Source: DASTPP01 sp035762175 (GTDB taxonomy: Bacteria; Myxococcota_A; Polyangia; Polyangiales; Polyangiaceae). From it: 14,629 nucleotides of DNA. The notes beneath the pieces were generated by a model, which did no database searches, was not told the DNA's origin, and was given only the letters and a program-made list of their open reading frames with translations. The DNA is taken from NCBI GenBank assembly GCA_035762175.1, contig DASTPP010000032.1, positions 1 to 14,629 of the forward strand. Direction: 5' to 3'. Shown in pieces: positions 1 to 6,317 of the stretch. Both the position numbers and the translations under genes were made by a program. How positions within the stretch are numbered: position 1 is the first letter of the stretch; each line of letters starts with the position of its first letter.

Positions 1-840
1 TTCTTCCGCGGCTGCCGCTACTACGCGGGCCTCGGCGAGCTGAGCCACGCCGCCTTTCTCTTGCACCAGGCGGCCGAGCGCTACTTTCACGCCGCGAGCC
101 TCGTCTTGACGGGGTACAAGGCGCGCAGCCACGACTTGAACCTCTTGAGCCAGAAGGCCGCCGAGCAGCACCCGCGGCTCGTCGGGGCGCTGCCGAGGGC
201 CGAGCCCGACGACGAGCGCCTGTTCTCCTTGTTGCGAAAGGCGTATATTGAAGCGCGATACTCGAAGTCGTACCGCATTACGCTCGCCGAGCTCACGGCC
301 CTGCAGGCGCGGGTGCTCGGGCTCGCCGCCCGCGTGCGCGAGGCCTGCCTCGACAAGCTCGCCTCGTTCTGCGGCCCCGACGCCGTCCGCCCCTCGTTGC
401 CCCAACCGCCCGCGCTCGATGAGCCGCTGTTGGCGCACCTGCCGCCGCCGCCGGCCGACCCGTCTGCGCTCGGGGCCTGGGCGCGCGGCCTGGCCGAGCT
501 GGCCGAGGCGCACGGCGAAGCGAAGGGCGAGCAGCGGGGGCGCGAGGTGGGGCTGCGCGAGGGCAAAGAAGAGGGGTTGCGCGAGGGCAAAGAAGAGGGG
601 CTGCGCGAGGGCGAGGCGAAGGGCAAAGAAGAGGGGCGGCGCGAGGGCGAGGCGAAGGGCAAGGCTGAGGGCAAGGCTGAGGGAAAGGCTGAGGGGCTGC
701 GGGCGGCGGTGCTCGACCTGTGCGAGGTGCTCGGCCTCGCGCCGACGGGCGAGCAACGCGCGCGGCTCGAGGCGATGGGCGTCGGCGAGCTCGAGGCGCT
801 GCGGCAAGCCATCAAGCAAGAGAAGCGCTGGCCCGCCTGA
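1..840 (+). CDS. HEPN-domain protein with Gly/Arg/Glu/Lys tandem-repeat tail (5' end outside window)
   Basis: The frame is open from base 1, so the start lies upstream; the TTG at 61 falls inside the conserved domain and is not the start. There are 279 visible residues, ending in TGA. Visible residues 1-125 read as a HEPN domain of the type found C-terminal to an MNT nucleotidyltransferase: an AAFLLHQAAERYFHAASLVLTGYK helix, a SHDLNLL turn, then RLFSLLRKAYIEARYSKSYRIT. In that family the two domains act as a toxin/antitoxin-like or nucleotide-modifying pair, so a nucleotidyltransferase domain may lie just outside the window (inference). A Pro-rich linker follows (about 140-156), then a highly charged repeat (residues 184-231), then a compact C-terminal segment (about 232-279, LCEVLGLAPTGEQRARLEAMG). 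That segment resembles the tails of Rpn/PD-(D/E)XK and Uma2-type nucleases. No canonical RX4-6H RNase motif is evident. The HEPN call is fairly sure; the function is not. It converges with the SnoaL-like gene. Confidence 0.72.
   Translation, partial: FFRGCRYYAGLGELSHAAFLLHQAAERYFHAASLVLTGYKARSHDLNLLSQKAAEQHPRLVGALPRAEPDDERLFSLLRKAYIEARYSKSYRITLAELTALQARVLGLAARVREACLDKLASFCGPDAVRPSLPQPPALDEPLLAHLPPPPADPSALGAWARGLAELAEAHGEAKGEQRGREVGLREGKEEGLREGKEEGLREGEAKGKEEGRREGEAKGKAEGKAEGKAEGLRAAVLDLCEVLGLAPTGEQRARLEAMGVGELEALRQAIKQEKRWPA
550..693 (+). repeat. In-frame tandem repeat (12/24/36-bp units) in the HEPN-protein tail
   Basis: Six back-to-back units start at 550, 574, 598, 634, 670 and 682. Two 24-bp units encode GLREGKEE. 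Two 36-bp units encode GLREGEAKGKEE and GRREGEAKGKAE. Two 12-bp units encode GKAE. All lengths are multiples of 12, so copy-number change keeps the reading frame. The peptide is predicted to be a long charged helix or coiled coil. The nested unit lengths suggest growth by slipped-strand replication. Confidence 0.9.
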
Positions 841-893
841 TAAAAGCAGTGGGTGACGTCACTCGGCCAGCCCGGCCCCGAACTCGGAGAGGG

Positions 894-923
894 GGGGGCG
901 ACACGCCGCGGCGGTTCGCCCCC
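894..923. terminator. GC-rich hairpin between convergent genes
   Basis: GGGGGCGA (894-901) pairs perfectly with TCGCCCCC (916-923). The loop contains its own palindrome, CGCCGCGGCG (904-913). It lies between the stop of the HEPN gene (840) and the stop of the SnoaL-like gene (953), where a bidirectional terminator would be expected. There is no T-tract on either side, so intrinsic termination is only a guess. A second palindrome, GTGACGTCAC, lies at 853-862. Confidence 0.35.
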
Positions 924-952
924 GAGTGAAGCGAGGCCGGGCCGCCCTCACT

Positions 953-1600
953 TCACGGCGCGGTGCGCGGCCGCCGCGCGTCGACCGCCCCCGGCCGCCC
1001 GCTCGCCGCCGGCGCCGCGCCGCGCGCCGGCGGCGGGGCGAACATGCGCGGGTCGACGTCGCCGAAGTACTCGCGAAACCCCACGACCTGGTCGCCCTCG
1101 ACCTCGAGCGCGATGGCGTTGCGGGCGCGATAGTCGATTTCGCCGATGCGCCCGCTCGACTCGAATTCGAATACCGTGGTACGCCCGTCGGTCGAGACGT
1201 GCAAGGGCTCGGAGAGCTCGAGGCGCACCCCGCCCTGGGCGTCGGCGTTCAGCTTGCGCACCATGCGGGCGTAGCCCTCGGGCCCGCGCGCCCGTCCGCG
1301 TAGCTCGCCGACGGGGAAGGAGAACTCGAAGTCGTCGCGGCGCAAGCGGGCGAGGTAAGAATCGAAGTTGCCCGTGCGCCAGCCCTGGCGAAAGCGCTCG
1401 AAGGCGTCGCGGGCGACGCGCTCGGCGGCCGCGCTCTGAGCGGGCGCGGCCGCCGCGCTCGGGGCGGGCGCGGGCGGCGCGGTGGCCGCGGCAGACGGCG
1501 CCGGGGGCGGCGCGGGGCCGCGAGCGACCGCGCCGCCCTCGCAGGCAAGGCCGACGCCGGCCGAAGCGAGGAACATCATACGGGAGACGAATCGAGCCAT
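953..1600 (-). CDS. Exported SnoaL/NTF2-like protein
   Basis: 215 residues. The ATG at 1600 is chosen because a GGAG (1614-1611, - strand) lies 10 nt upstream and a signal peptide starts immediately (MARFVSRMMFLASAGVGLAC). The longer open frame up to 1705 adds only atypical Arg/Pro-rich sequence. Cys20 could be lipidated, but the preceding GLA is a poor lipobox. An Ala/Pro-rich linker (about 28-57) precedes a SnoaL-like cone domain at about 60-188: DAFERFRQGWRTGNFDSYLARL, a DDFEFSFP strand, a GPEGYARM helix, and the family-typical ending ALEVEGDQVVGFREYFGD. Such domains bind small hydrophobic ligands or catalyse simple isomerase or cyclase reactions; the substrate is unknown. The tail (about 189-215) is Pro/Ala/Arg-rich. 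It lies downstream of the LysR gene on the same strand, with a perfect palindrome 98 bp before the start, so it is probably controlled by that regulator. Confidence 0.75.
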   Translation of the reverse strand: MARFVSRMMFLASAGVGLACEGGAVARGPAPPPAPSAAATAPPAPAPSAAAAPAQSAAAERVARDAFERFRQGWRTGNFDSYLARLRRDDFEFSFPVGELRGRARGPEGYARMVRKLNADAQGGVRLELSEPLHVSTDGRTTVFEFESSGRIGEIDYRARNAIALEVEGDQVVGFREYFGDVDPRMFAPPPARGAAPAASGRPGAVDARRPRTAP

Positions 1601-1934
1601 GCGGTGCACTCTCCGGTGGGTTGGGGGCGCAGGCCGACGATGGGGGCAGCCGCCGAGAGGCGCAAGCGCCGGAGCTCGAACAAACCGTTCCCGTCGGCGG
1701 GACAATTGTCCCGGCCCTCACGGGGACGTCGGCCGACGATCTGCCGTCGCCGGCGCGCCCCCCCCGGGCCGCGCCGGAGCGCCCCCGACGCGCTCTTTGG
1801 CTCCTTCGGGGGTCGCCCGAGCCGTCGGCCTCCGACTGGTGGTGACCGAGCGCCTCGAGCAGGAGGCCGCCGAGCTCGTCGGCGCGCGCGAGGTCGGCCT
1901 CGGCCGGCGCGCCGCCTCCGGAGGGGGGCCGGCG
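1601..1934. other. Non-coding gap between LysR gene and SnoaL-like gene
   Basis: 334 bp separate the LysR stop from the start of the SnoaL-like gene. The part near the SnoaL-like gene holds its Shine-Dalgarno sequence and the palindrome at 1698-1713. The LysR-proximal part (about 1750-1934) is GC-rich, contains a CCTCCGGAGG palindrome (1915-1924) flanked by GCCGGC on both sides, and shows no reading frame with a convincing start, domain or hydrophobic pattern. The GCCGGC-flanked structure could act as a weak LysR terminator. Confidence 0.5.
1698..1713. promoter_or_regulatory. Perfect 16-bp palindrome, candidate operator of the SnoaL-like gene
   Basis: CGGGACAATTGTCCCG is a perfect palindrome in one of the few AT-containing spots of the region. 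It lies 98 bp upstream of the ATG at 1600. Its half-site GGACAA/TTGTCC is the same as in the spaced inverted repeat between the LysR gene and the metallo-hydrolase (3000-3031). Binding by the neighbouring LysR protein is inferred from position and shared sequence. No confident -35/-10 pair could be assigned. Confidence 0.6.
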
Positions 1935-2987
1935 CTACCGCGACGGCGCAGGCCGCCCGCCCGCGCGAGCGGCGCGGGGCGCTTTCGCCCGGCCGACGGG
2001 GCGTTGCTCGGCGGGAAGAGGGGCAGCTCGGCGAGCGGGCGGCGCGGGCGAGGCCTGCGGCCCGTCGAGGGCGGGAGCGGCCCACGGGGGCGTCGAAAGG
2101 CGTTGGGCGAGAAACTCGAGGAGGGCCCGCAGCTTGGCCGACGGGCGCTTGGCCGCGGGGTAGAGCGCGGTCAGCCGGTTCGGCGCGCAGGGGAAGGCTT
2201 CGAGCACGGCGACGAGCCGGCCCTGGGCGATCTCGTGGCGGGCGAGGAAGGCGAGCGTTCGCACGACGCCGAGGCCCCGTGCGGCGGCGTCGACGAGCGC
2301 CGGCAAGCTGTTCGCGGCGAAGCGCCCGCGCACGCGCACGTGCCGCACCCGGCCGCCGGCCTCGAACGCCCAGGTCTGCCCGCCCGACGGGTCGGCCGAG
2401 CCGTACAACAGGCACTCGTGGCGCTCGAGATCGCGCGGCGTGCGCGGCTCGCCCCGCGCTTCGAGATAGCGCGGGCTCGCCAGGCAGCGCACGCCCGTCG
2501 CGCCGAGATCGCGCCGCACGAGCGACGAGTCGGCGAGCGCCGCGCCGCTGCGCAGCGCCACGTCGTAGCCCTCGGCGACCACGTCGACGTGCCGGTCGGA
2601 CAAGTCGATGGCCAGGCGCACGTCGGCGTAGCGCTCGAGAAACTCGGCCGCCAGCTCGCCGAGAAAGAGCTGCCCGAACGTCGGCGGCGCGCTGACGCGC
2701 AAGAGCCCGCGCGGCTCGCGCTGCAGCTCGTCGACCGCCGCGGCGGCCTCGCCGACCGCCGCGAGCGCCGGCGCACACCGCTCGAAGAGGAGCCGACCGC
2801 CCTCGGTCAGGCGCAGCCGGCGCGTCGTGCGGTTGATGAGGCGGGTGCCGAGCTGCGTCTCGAGCGTCGCGAGCCGACGGCTGAGGGTCGACTTCGGCAC
2901 CCCGCTCGCCCGCGCCGCGTCGCGCACCCCGCCCCGCTCGACCACGTCGACGAAGGCGCGCAGGTTGTTCAGATCAAGCGGCGGCAT
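1935..2987 (-). CDS. LysR-family transcriptional regulator (CrgA-like subgroup)
   Basis: 350 residues. The ATG at 2987 is preceded by AAGG about 7 nt upstream. Residues 4-62 form the winged helix-turn-helix (LNNLRAFVDVVERGGVRDAARASGVPKSTLSRRLATLE, ending RTTRRLRLTEGG). Residues about 90-300 are the periplasmic-binding-protein-like effector domain (GLLRVSAPPTFGQLFLGELAAEFLERY, DVALRSG, LASPRYLEARG). This CrgA/DmlR-like subgroup usually activates or represses a divergent neighbour in response to a small molecule. The normal LysR core ends at about Trp302 (FLAQRLSTPPW); the 48 residues after it are a Pro/Ala/Arg-rich extension unusual for the family. It is divergent from the metallo-hydrolase gene, with an inverted repeat directly upstream of its ribosome-binding site, which suggests autoregulation together with control of the neighbour. 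The effector is unknown. Confidence 0.92.
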   Translation of the reverse strand: MPPLDLNNLRAFVDVVERGGVRDAARASGVPKSTLSRRLATLETQLGTRLINRTTRRLRLTEGGRLLFERCAPALAAVGEAAAAVDELQREPRGLLRVSAPPTFGQLFLGELAAEFLERYADVRLAIDLSDRHVDVVAEGYDVALRSGAALADSSLVRRDLGATGVRCLASPRYLEARGEPRTPRDLERHECLLYGSADPSGGQTWAFEAGGRVRHVRVRGRFAANSLPALVDAAARGLGVVRTLAFLARHEIAQGRLVAVLEAFPCAPNRLTALYPAAKRPSAKLRALLEFLAQRLSTPPWAAPALDGPQASPAPPARRAAPLPAEQRPVGRAKAPRAARAGGRPAPSR

Positions 2988-2999
2988 GTCCCACCTTTA

Positions 3000-3031
3000 G
3001 GACAATCTGTTCAACCTTGGCCCGATTGTCC
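3000..3031. promoter_or_regulatory. Inverted repeat GGACAAT-N18-ATTGTCC, candidate LysR operator
   Basis: Perfect 7-bp arms (3000-3006 and 3025-3031) are separated by 18 bp in the 169-bp divergent gap. The left arm lies next to the LysR Shine-Dalgarno. The right arm lies 125 bp upstream of the metallo-hydrolase ATG, and its TTGTCC could double as a -35 element, with a weak CATGGT 17 bp further on. The same half-site recurs in the palindrome at 1698-1713. LysR proteins typically bind such spaced dyads between divergent genes. Confidence 0.62.
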
Positions 3032-3156
3032 AGCGCGGCGTCAGCGCGCATGGTGCGAAGGTCGACGCCGGCGGGCGGGGCGGCGCCCGGGCCGAACCCG
3101 CCGCGCGGGCGCCGGCCCCGACTCGCCTCCATTTCACTCTCGCGGGAGCGACCCCC

Positions 3157-4221
3157 ATGGCACCACGTTTCGATTTCGTCCGCGGGCTCCGCGGCCCCCT
3201 CATGCCCCTCCTTGTTGTGCTGGCGCTCGGCGCCTGCGGCGACGAGGACGCGGCGCCCGTGCCCGTCGGCGACGGCGCGGCCGGCAGCCGCGACGCCGAC
3301 GGCCGCGCGGGGGCGGCCGGCCGGCCCTACGCCCCGGTGCCCGAGGGCGCCCGCGGCCTGCCCGTCGACCCGAGCAAGGGCTACCTGGTCACGCCGTTCG
3401 GCGAGGGCCTGTATGGCGTGACCAACGGCATCGACCAGGCCGCGTTCTTGGCGACCGACGCGGGCGTCGTCGTGCTCGACGCGCCGCCCTCGCTCGCCGA
3501 CGGCTTGGGCAAGGCCATTCGCGAGGTCACCGCGGCCCCGGTGACGCACGTCGTCTACAGTCACTACCACGCCGATCACATCGGCGGCGCCGCGCGCGTG
3601 GCGCCGCCGGGCGCGGCCGTGATCGCCCACGAGGCGACCGCGCGGGCGCTCGCCCGCGAGGCCGACCCGAACCGGCCGGCGCCGACCCTGACGTTCGCCG
3701 ACGCCTACGCGCTCGAGGTCGGCGGACGCCGCCTCGAGCTGGCGTACCGGGGCCCGAACCACGTCGACGGCAACCTCTTCATCTACGCCCCCGCCTCGCG
3801 CGCGCTCATGGCCGTCGATCTGGTCTGGCCGGGGTGGGTGCCCTTCTTCGAGCTCGGGCAGGCCGAAGACGTGCCAGGCTATCGGGCGTCGTTCGACCTG
3901 ATTCTTCAGTACGACTTCGACGTCTTCGTGGGGGGGCACGTCGGGCGCTACGGCACGCGCGCCGACGTCGAGCAGACCAAGGCGTACGTCGACGACCTCT
4001 TCCGGCACGCCGCCGAGGCGATCGGCGCGGTGGGCATCGACGAAGCCGCCGCGCAAGTCGGCTACGAAAACCCCTTCGTGCTCGTCGACCGCTGGTTTTC
4101 GCTCATGAAGGGACGCTGCGCCGGCGCGGTGCAAGGGGCCTGGGTGGGCCGCCTGGGCGCGGCCGACGTCTGGGCCGACTCGCACTGCCTCGCCGCCCTG
4201 CAGAGCCTGCGCATCGACTGA
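3157..4221 (+). CDS. Exported metallo-beta-lactamase-fold hydrolase (lipoprotein)
   Basis: 354 residues. The ATG at 3157 has GGAG 8 nt upstream and begins a lipoprotein signal peptide with lipobox LGAC (Cys27); M16 is a less likely start because it leaves too short a signal. A disordered linker runs to about residue 60. The fold carries the full dinuclear metal set: H136, H138, D140 and H141 in the HxHxDH motif, H202 (GPNHVDGN), D221 (AVDLVW) and H261 (GGHVGRYG). It is therefore probably an active zinc-dependent hydrolase anchored in the cell envelope. The family covers beta-lactamases, lactonases, alkylsulfatases and thioesterases, and I cannot assign the substrate. It is divergent from the LysR gene, whose presumed operator lies upstream, so induction by the LysR effector (perhaps the substrate) is likely. 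C-terminal residues 295-354 are not family-diagnostic. Confidence 0.88.
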   Translation: MAPRFDFVRGLRGPLMPLLVVLALGACGDEDAAPVPVGDGAAGSRDADGRAGAAGRPYAPVPEGARGLPVDPSKGYLVTPFGEGLYGVTNGIDQAAFLATDAGVVVLDAPPSLADGLGKAIREVTAAPVTHVVYSHYHADHIGGAARVAPPGAAVIAHEATARALAREADPNRPAPTLTFADAYALEVGGRRLELAYRGPNHVDGNLFIYAPASRALMAVDLVWPGWVPFFELGQAEDVPGYRASFDLILQYDFDVFVGGHVGRYGTRADVEQTKAYVDDLFRHAAEAIGAVGIDEAAAQVGYENPFVLVDRWFSLMKGRCAGAVQGAWVGRLGAADVWADSHCLAALQSLRID

Positions 4222-4275
4222 GAGGCGCCCGAAGGCCGCGCCGCGCGCGGGCGCCGAAGCGCCCCCTGCCGCCGG

Positions 4276-4308
4276 CGCCGCCCCGGTCGGCGGCGTTCCC
4301 CCCCCCCC
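4276..4308. terminator. Hairpin and poly-C tract between convergent genes
   Basis: CGCCGCC (4276-4282) pairs with GGCGGCG (4289-4295) around a 6-nt loop, followed by TT and a run of 11 C (4298-4308), then a CCCACGTGGG palindrome (4306-4315). It lies between the convergent stops of the metallo-hydrolase and nitroreductase genes. The position suits a terminator, but there is no T-tract. The C11 run is prone to length error in replication and sequencing. Confidence 0.35.
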
Positions 4309-4332
4309 ACGTGGGCGGGCGCCGCCGGGGCG

Positions 4333-5514
4333 TCAAGCCGTGAAGGCGTCGGCGCGCATGCGGGCGCTGTGCGGCTGCGCCCCGGCCGGCCGGCCGAGCC
4401 GCACGAACATTTGCAGCGTCTGCCCCGCGCCGACGCCGAGTCGCGACCGCAGCCGCGCCATGGTCGCGCCCATCGCCTCGTACTCTTGCAGCGCCTGGCT
4501 GAAGGGGTGCACGCCGAGGCCGGCGCCGTGGGCGGCGAGGTTGAAGCGCACGTAGGCGCGCCCGGCCTCGAGCTGGGCGCGGCGCGTGTTCTCGTCGGAC
4601 GCGAGCCAGGCGTACGCCGACGCGGTCGCGGCCTGGTCGCGCAGCTGCTGCACCGCGACCTCGAGCACCGGGGGGGCGTGGCTCAGGAGCAGCTCGCGGC
4701 CGATGCCCTGCGCGCTCAGGCCGCGCGCGTCGGTGCCGCTGCGGTGCGCGAGCAGCTCGGCGTCGTTCAGGCGGAACGTGTCGATGGTCTCTTTCCAGCG
4801 GTCGAAGCCCTCGACGTCGATGCGCATCGCCTCGATCGAGAGCTCGCCGAGGGCGTCGAGGGCGGCGCGATCGTCGGCGTACGCGAAGCGGAGCCCGGGG
4901 CGCGAGGCGCCGTCGGTCAGGCCGCGGAGCAGGCCCGGCGGCAGCGCCTCGCCGGTATACGCGCCCTTGTGCGAGACCCTCGTCCGCACGAGCGCGAAGA
5001 GCGGGTCGGCCCGCTCGCCGTCGTCGGGGACGAGCCGGACGCGGGCGACCGGCAGGGGCTCGATCGCCGTCGCGGCGTACTCGCCCTCGGGGAAATACGA
5101 GAGCTCGGCGCGGTGGCCGTGCGCGCTCGCGGCCATCGTCAAGAGCTCGAGAAAGGCGCCGACGCCGACGTGGACCTGCCGATACACCGGGTCGGAGGCC
5201 GCGAGCAGGCGGGCGGCTTCGACGTAAATGTCGAGCGTGTCGTGGCCGCGCAGCGCGACGCGCCAGGGCTGAATGTTGTGCGGGTTCGGGGCCAGCAGGG
5301 CATACGAAAGGACGATGACCCGGATGTCGTCGACCCCCGGGGGCGGACCCTGCCAGGCGTCGAAGGGGTCGTCGCTCGGCGGCAGCGGCTCGAGCCCCGT
5401 GCCTGCGATCGGCGCCGAGCCGCCGCCGCGCTCGTCGGCGCAAGCCCACAAGGTCGGCAAGGCCAGCAGCGCGCCCGCCTGCGTCGTCACCGCGATGAAG
5501 TTCCGTCGTCGCAT
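4333..5514 (-). CDS. Tat-exported Acg-type FMN nitroreductase-family protein
   Basis: 393 residues from the ATG at 5514. This start is chosen because it begins a twin-arginine signal (MRRRNFIAVTTQAGALLALPTLWAC); the 32 extra codons up to 5610 would push the signal inward. No clear Shine-Dalgarno is seen. The mature part carries Acg-family nitroreductase hallmarks: SYALLAPNPHNIQPWR (residues 70-85, flavin-binding region), VYRQVHVGVGAFLELL, FNLAAHGAGLGVHPFSQALQEY, and MFVRLGRPAG near the C-terminus. These proteins bind FMN. Tat export fits a cofactor loaded in the cytoplasm before transport. Cys25 after LWA could be a weak lipobox, so envelope anchoring is possible. The substrate is unknown; a flavin-scavenging role, as proposed for mycobacterial Acg, is an alternative to redox catalysis. 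It converges with the metallo-hydrolase gene and is divergent from the SRPBCC gene. Confidence 0.82.
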   Translation of the reverse strand: MRRRNFIAVTTQAGALLALPTLWACADERGGGSAPIAGTGLEPLPPSDDPFDAWQGPPPGVDDIRVIVLSYALLAPNPHNIQPWRVALRGHDTLDIYVEAARLLAASDPVYRQVHVGVGAFLELLTMAASAHGHRAELSYFPEGEYAATAIEPLPVARVRLVPDDGERADPLFALVRTRVSHKGAYTGEALPPGLLRGLTDGASRPGLRFAYADDRAALDALGELSIEAMRIDVEGFDRWKETIDTFRLNDAELLAHRSGTDARGLSAQGIGRELLLSHAPPVLEVAVQQLRDQAATASAYAWLASDENTRRAQLEAGRAYVRFNLAAHGAGLGVHPFSQALQEYEAMGATMARLRSRLGVGAGQTLQMFVRLGRPAGAQPHSARMRADAFTA

Positions 5515-5590
5515 GATCGGCAAGGTGCCGGCGCGGGCGCTTCGGGGCCAATCAGCGCCGCGAATGACCGCTATCGCCCGGCGTAATGTG

Positions 5591-5679
5591 CCGCCCGAGG
5601 GCTCGTCCACCCGACCGCGGGCTCGCCCCTGCCGTACCGCCCGAGGGCTCGTCCACCCGACCGCCGGCTCGCCCCCGCC
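5591..5679. repeat. Two-copy 43-bp tandem direct repeat
   Basis: Copy 1 is 5591-5633 and copy 2 is 5637-5679, separated by GTA, with two mismatches over 43 bp. The unit begins CCGCCCGAGGGCTCGTCCAC and ends in CGCCCC(T/C)GCC. It lies in the divergent gap between the nitroreductase and SRPBCC genes. The end of copy 2 enters a hairpin, CCCCGCC (5673-5679) with GGCGGGG (5685-5691). The unit shares a GGCTCGTC-ACC core with the repeat at 8562-8642. Confidence 0.9.
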
Positions 5680-5750
5680 CTCGCGGCGGGGCGCGCGGCG
5701 GCGCCGCCGGCCGCGCGACTTCGTGCGCCGCCCCCCCCGGGCGCGCTAGC

Positions 5751-5774
5751 CTTCGAGGGTGCCCACCTTCGAAG
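5751..5774 (+). promoter_or_regulatory. Near-palindrome enclosing the SRPBCC start codon
   Basis: CTTCGA (5751-5756) pairs with TCGAAG (5769-5774). Pairing can continue inward (G:T, G:C, G:C, T:A) so that the GTG start at 5759-5761 sits in the upper stem or loop. In mRNA this could hide the start codon and the adjacent GAGG. Whether it forms or matters is inference. Confidence 0.4.
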
Positions 5775-6205
5775 ACGTGATCGACGTGCGCGCCGCGCCC
5801 GAGGCGCTCTTTCGGCTCACCCAAGACTACCCGGCGCGCCTATCGTGGGACCCTTTCTTGAAGAGCGCCGAGCTCGTCGGCGCGGCCGAGCCCGCCGTGG
5901 GCGTGCGCGCCTACTGCGTCGCGCGGGGCGGCCTGGGCATGGAGACCGAGTACGTCTCGTACGCCCCGCCCCGGGTGACGGCGGTGAAGATGACGCGCGG
6001 GCCCTGGGTGCTCGACAGCTTCTCGGGCTCGTGGCGCTTCGACCCGGCCGAGGGCGGGGGCGGCACGCGCGTCGCCTTCCGGTATCATGTGCGCACGCGC
6101 CCCGCGTGGCTGCGCTTCTTGCTCGAGCCGCTCGTCTCGGCCGTCTTTCGCGCCGAGATGCGCAAGCGGCTCGCCGCGCTCAAGCACGCGGCCGAGGCCG
6201 GCTGA
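5759..6205 (+). CDS. SRPBCC (START/polyketide-cyclase-like) protein
   Basis: 148 residues starting at GTG 5759; no alternative start keeps the first beta strand (MPTFEDVIDVRAAPEALFRLTQDY). The fold is read from the pattern of an initial strand, a helix with an RLSWDPF turn (the usual W-D-P after the first helix), the mid-domain VSYAPPRVTAVKM, the strand GSWRFDPAEGGGGTRVAFRYHV, and a long C-terminal helix LLEPLVSAVFRAEMRKRLAALKHAAE. Such domains form a deep hydrophobic pocket for lipids or polyketides, or act as chaperone-like binders. No catalytic residue can be named. It has no signal peptide, so it is cytoplasmic. It is 53 bases from the upstream direct repeat and 247 from the LytTR gene, and is probably monocistronic. 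Confidence 0.8.
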   Translation: MPTFEDVIDVRAAPEALFRLTQDYPARLSWDPFLKSAELVGAAEPAVGVRAYCVARGGLGMETEYVSYAPPRVTAVKMTRGPWVLDSFSGSWRFDPAEGGGGTRVAFRYHVRTRPAWLRFLLEPLVSAVFRAEMRKRLAALKHAAEAG

Positions 6206-6317
6206 GGCGCCCGTCCGCGCGCCCTTGCGGAACCGGGCGGACAACTTCGCCGCGGCGCTGCTCGAGTACCCGCTCGGCCGCCGGTGAAGGCGCCGGCGGT
6301 CGCGGCGCGATGGGCGT

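Noticed and set aside
550..693. CRISPR-like array or collagen-like protein
   Set aside because: Repeats are directly adjacent without spacers, and the peptide lacks G-X-Y periodicity; it is a charged helical repeat inside a gene.
87..815. Ser/Pro/Arg-rich - strand frame opposite the HEPN gene
   Set aside because: Its apparent repeats are only the antisense of the Gly/Arg/Glu/Lys repeat; no domain or start signal.
1482..4343. Open frame of 953 codons on the + strand across the SnoaL-like, LysR and metallo-hydrolase genes
   Set aside because: It crosses two well-supported genes on the opposite strand and one in another frame, is Arg/Ala/Pro/Gly-rich, and shows no fold pattern. It is a composition artefact.
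5515..5610. N-terminal extension of the nitroreductase to the ATG at 5610
   Set aside because: The extra 32 residues would bury the twin-arginine signal, and the first codons lie within the 43-bp intergenic repeat.
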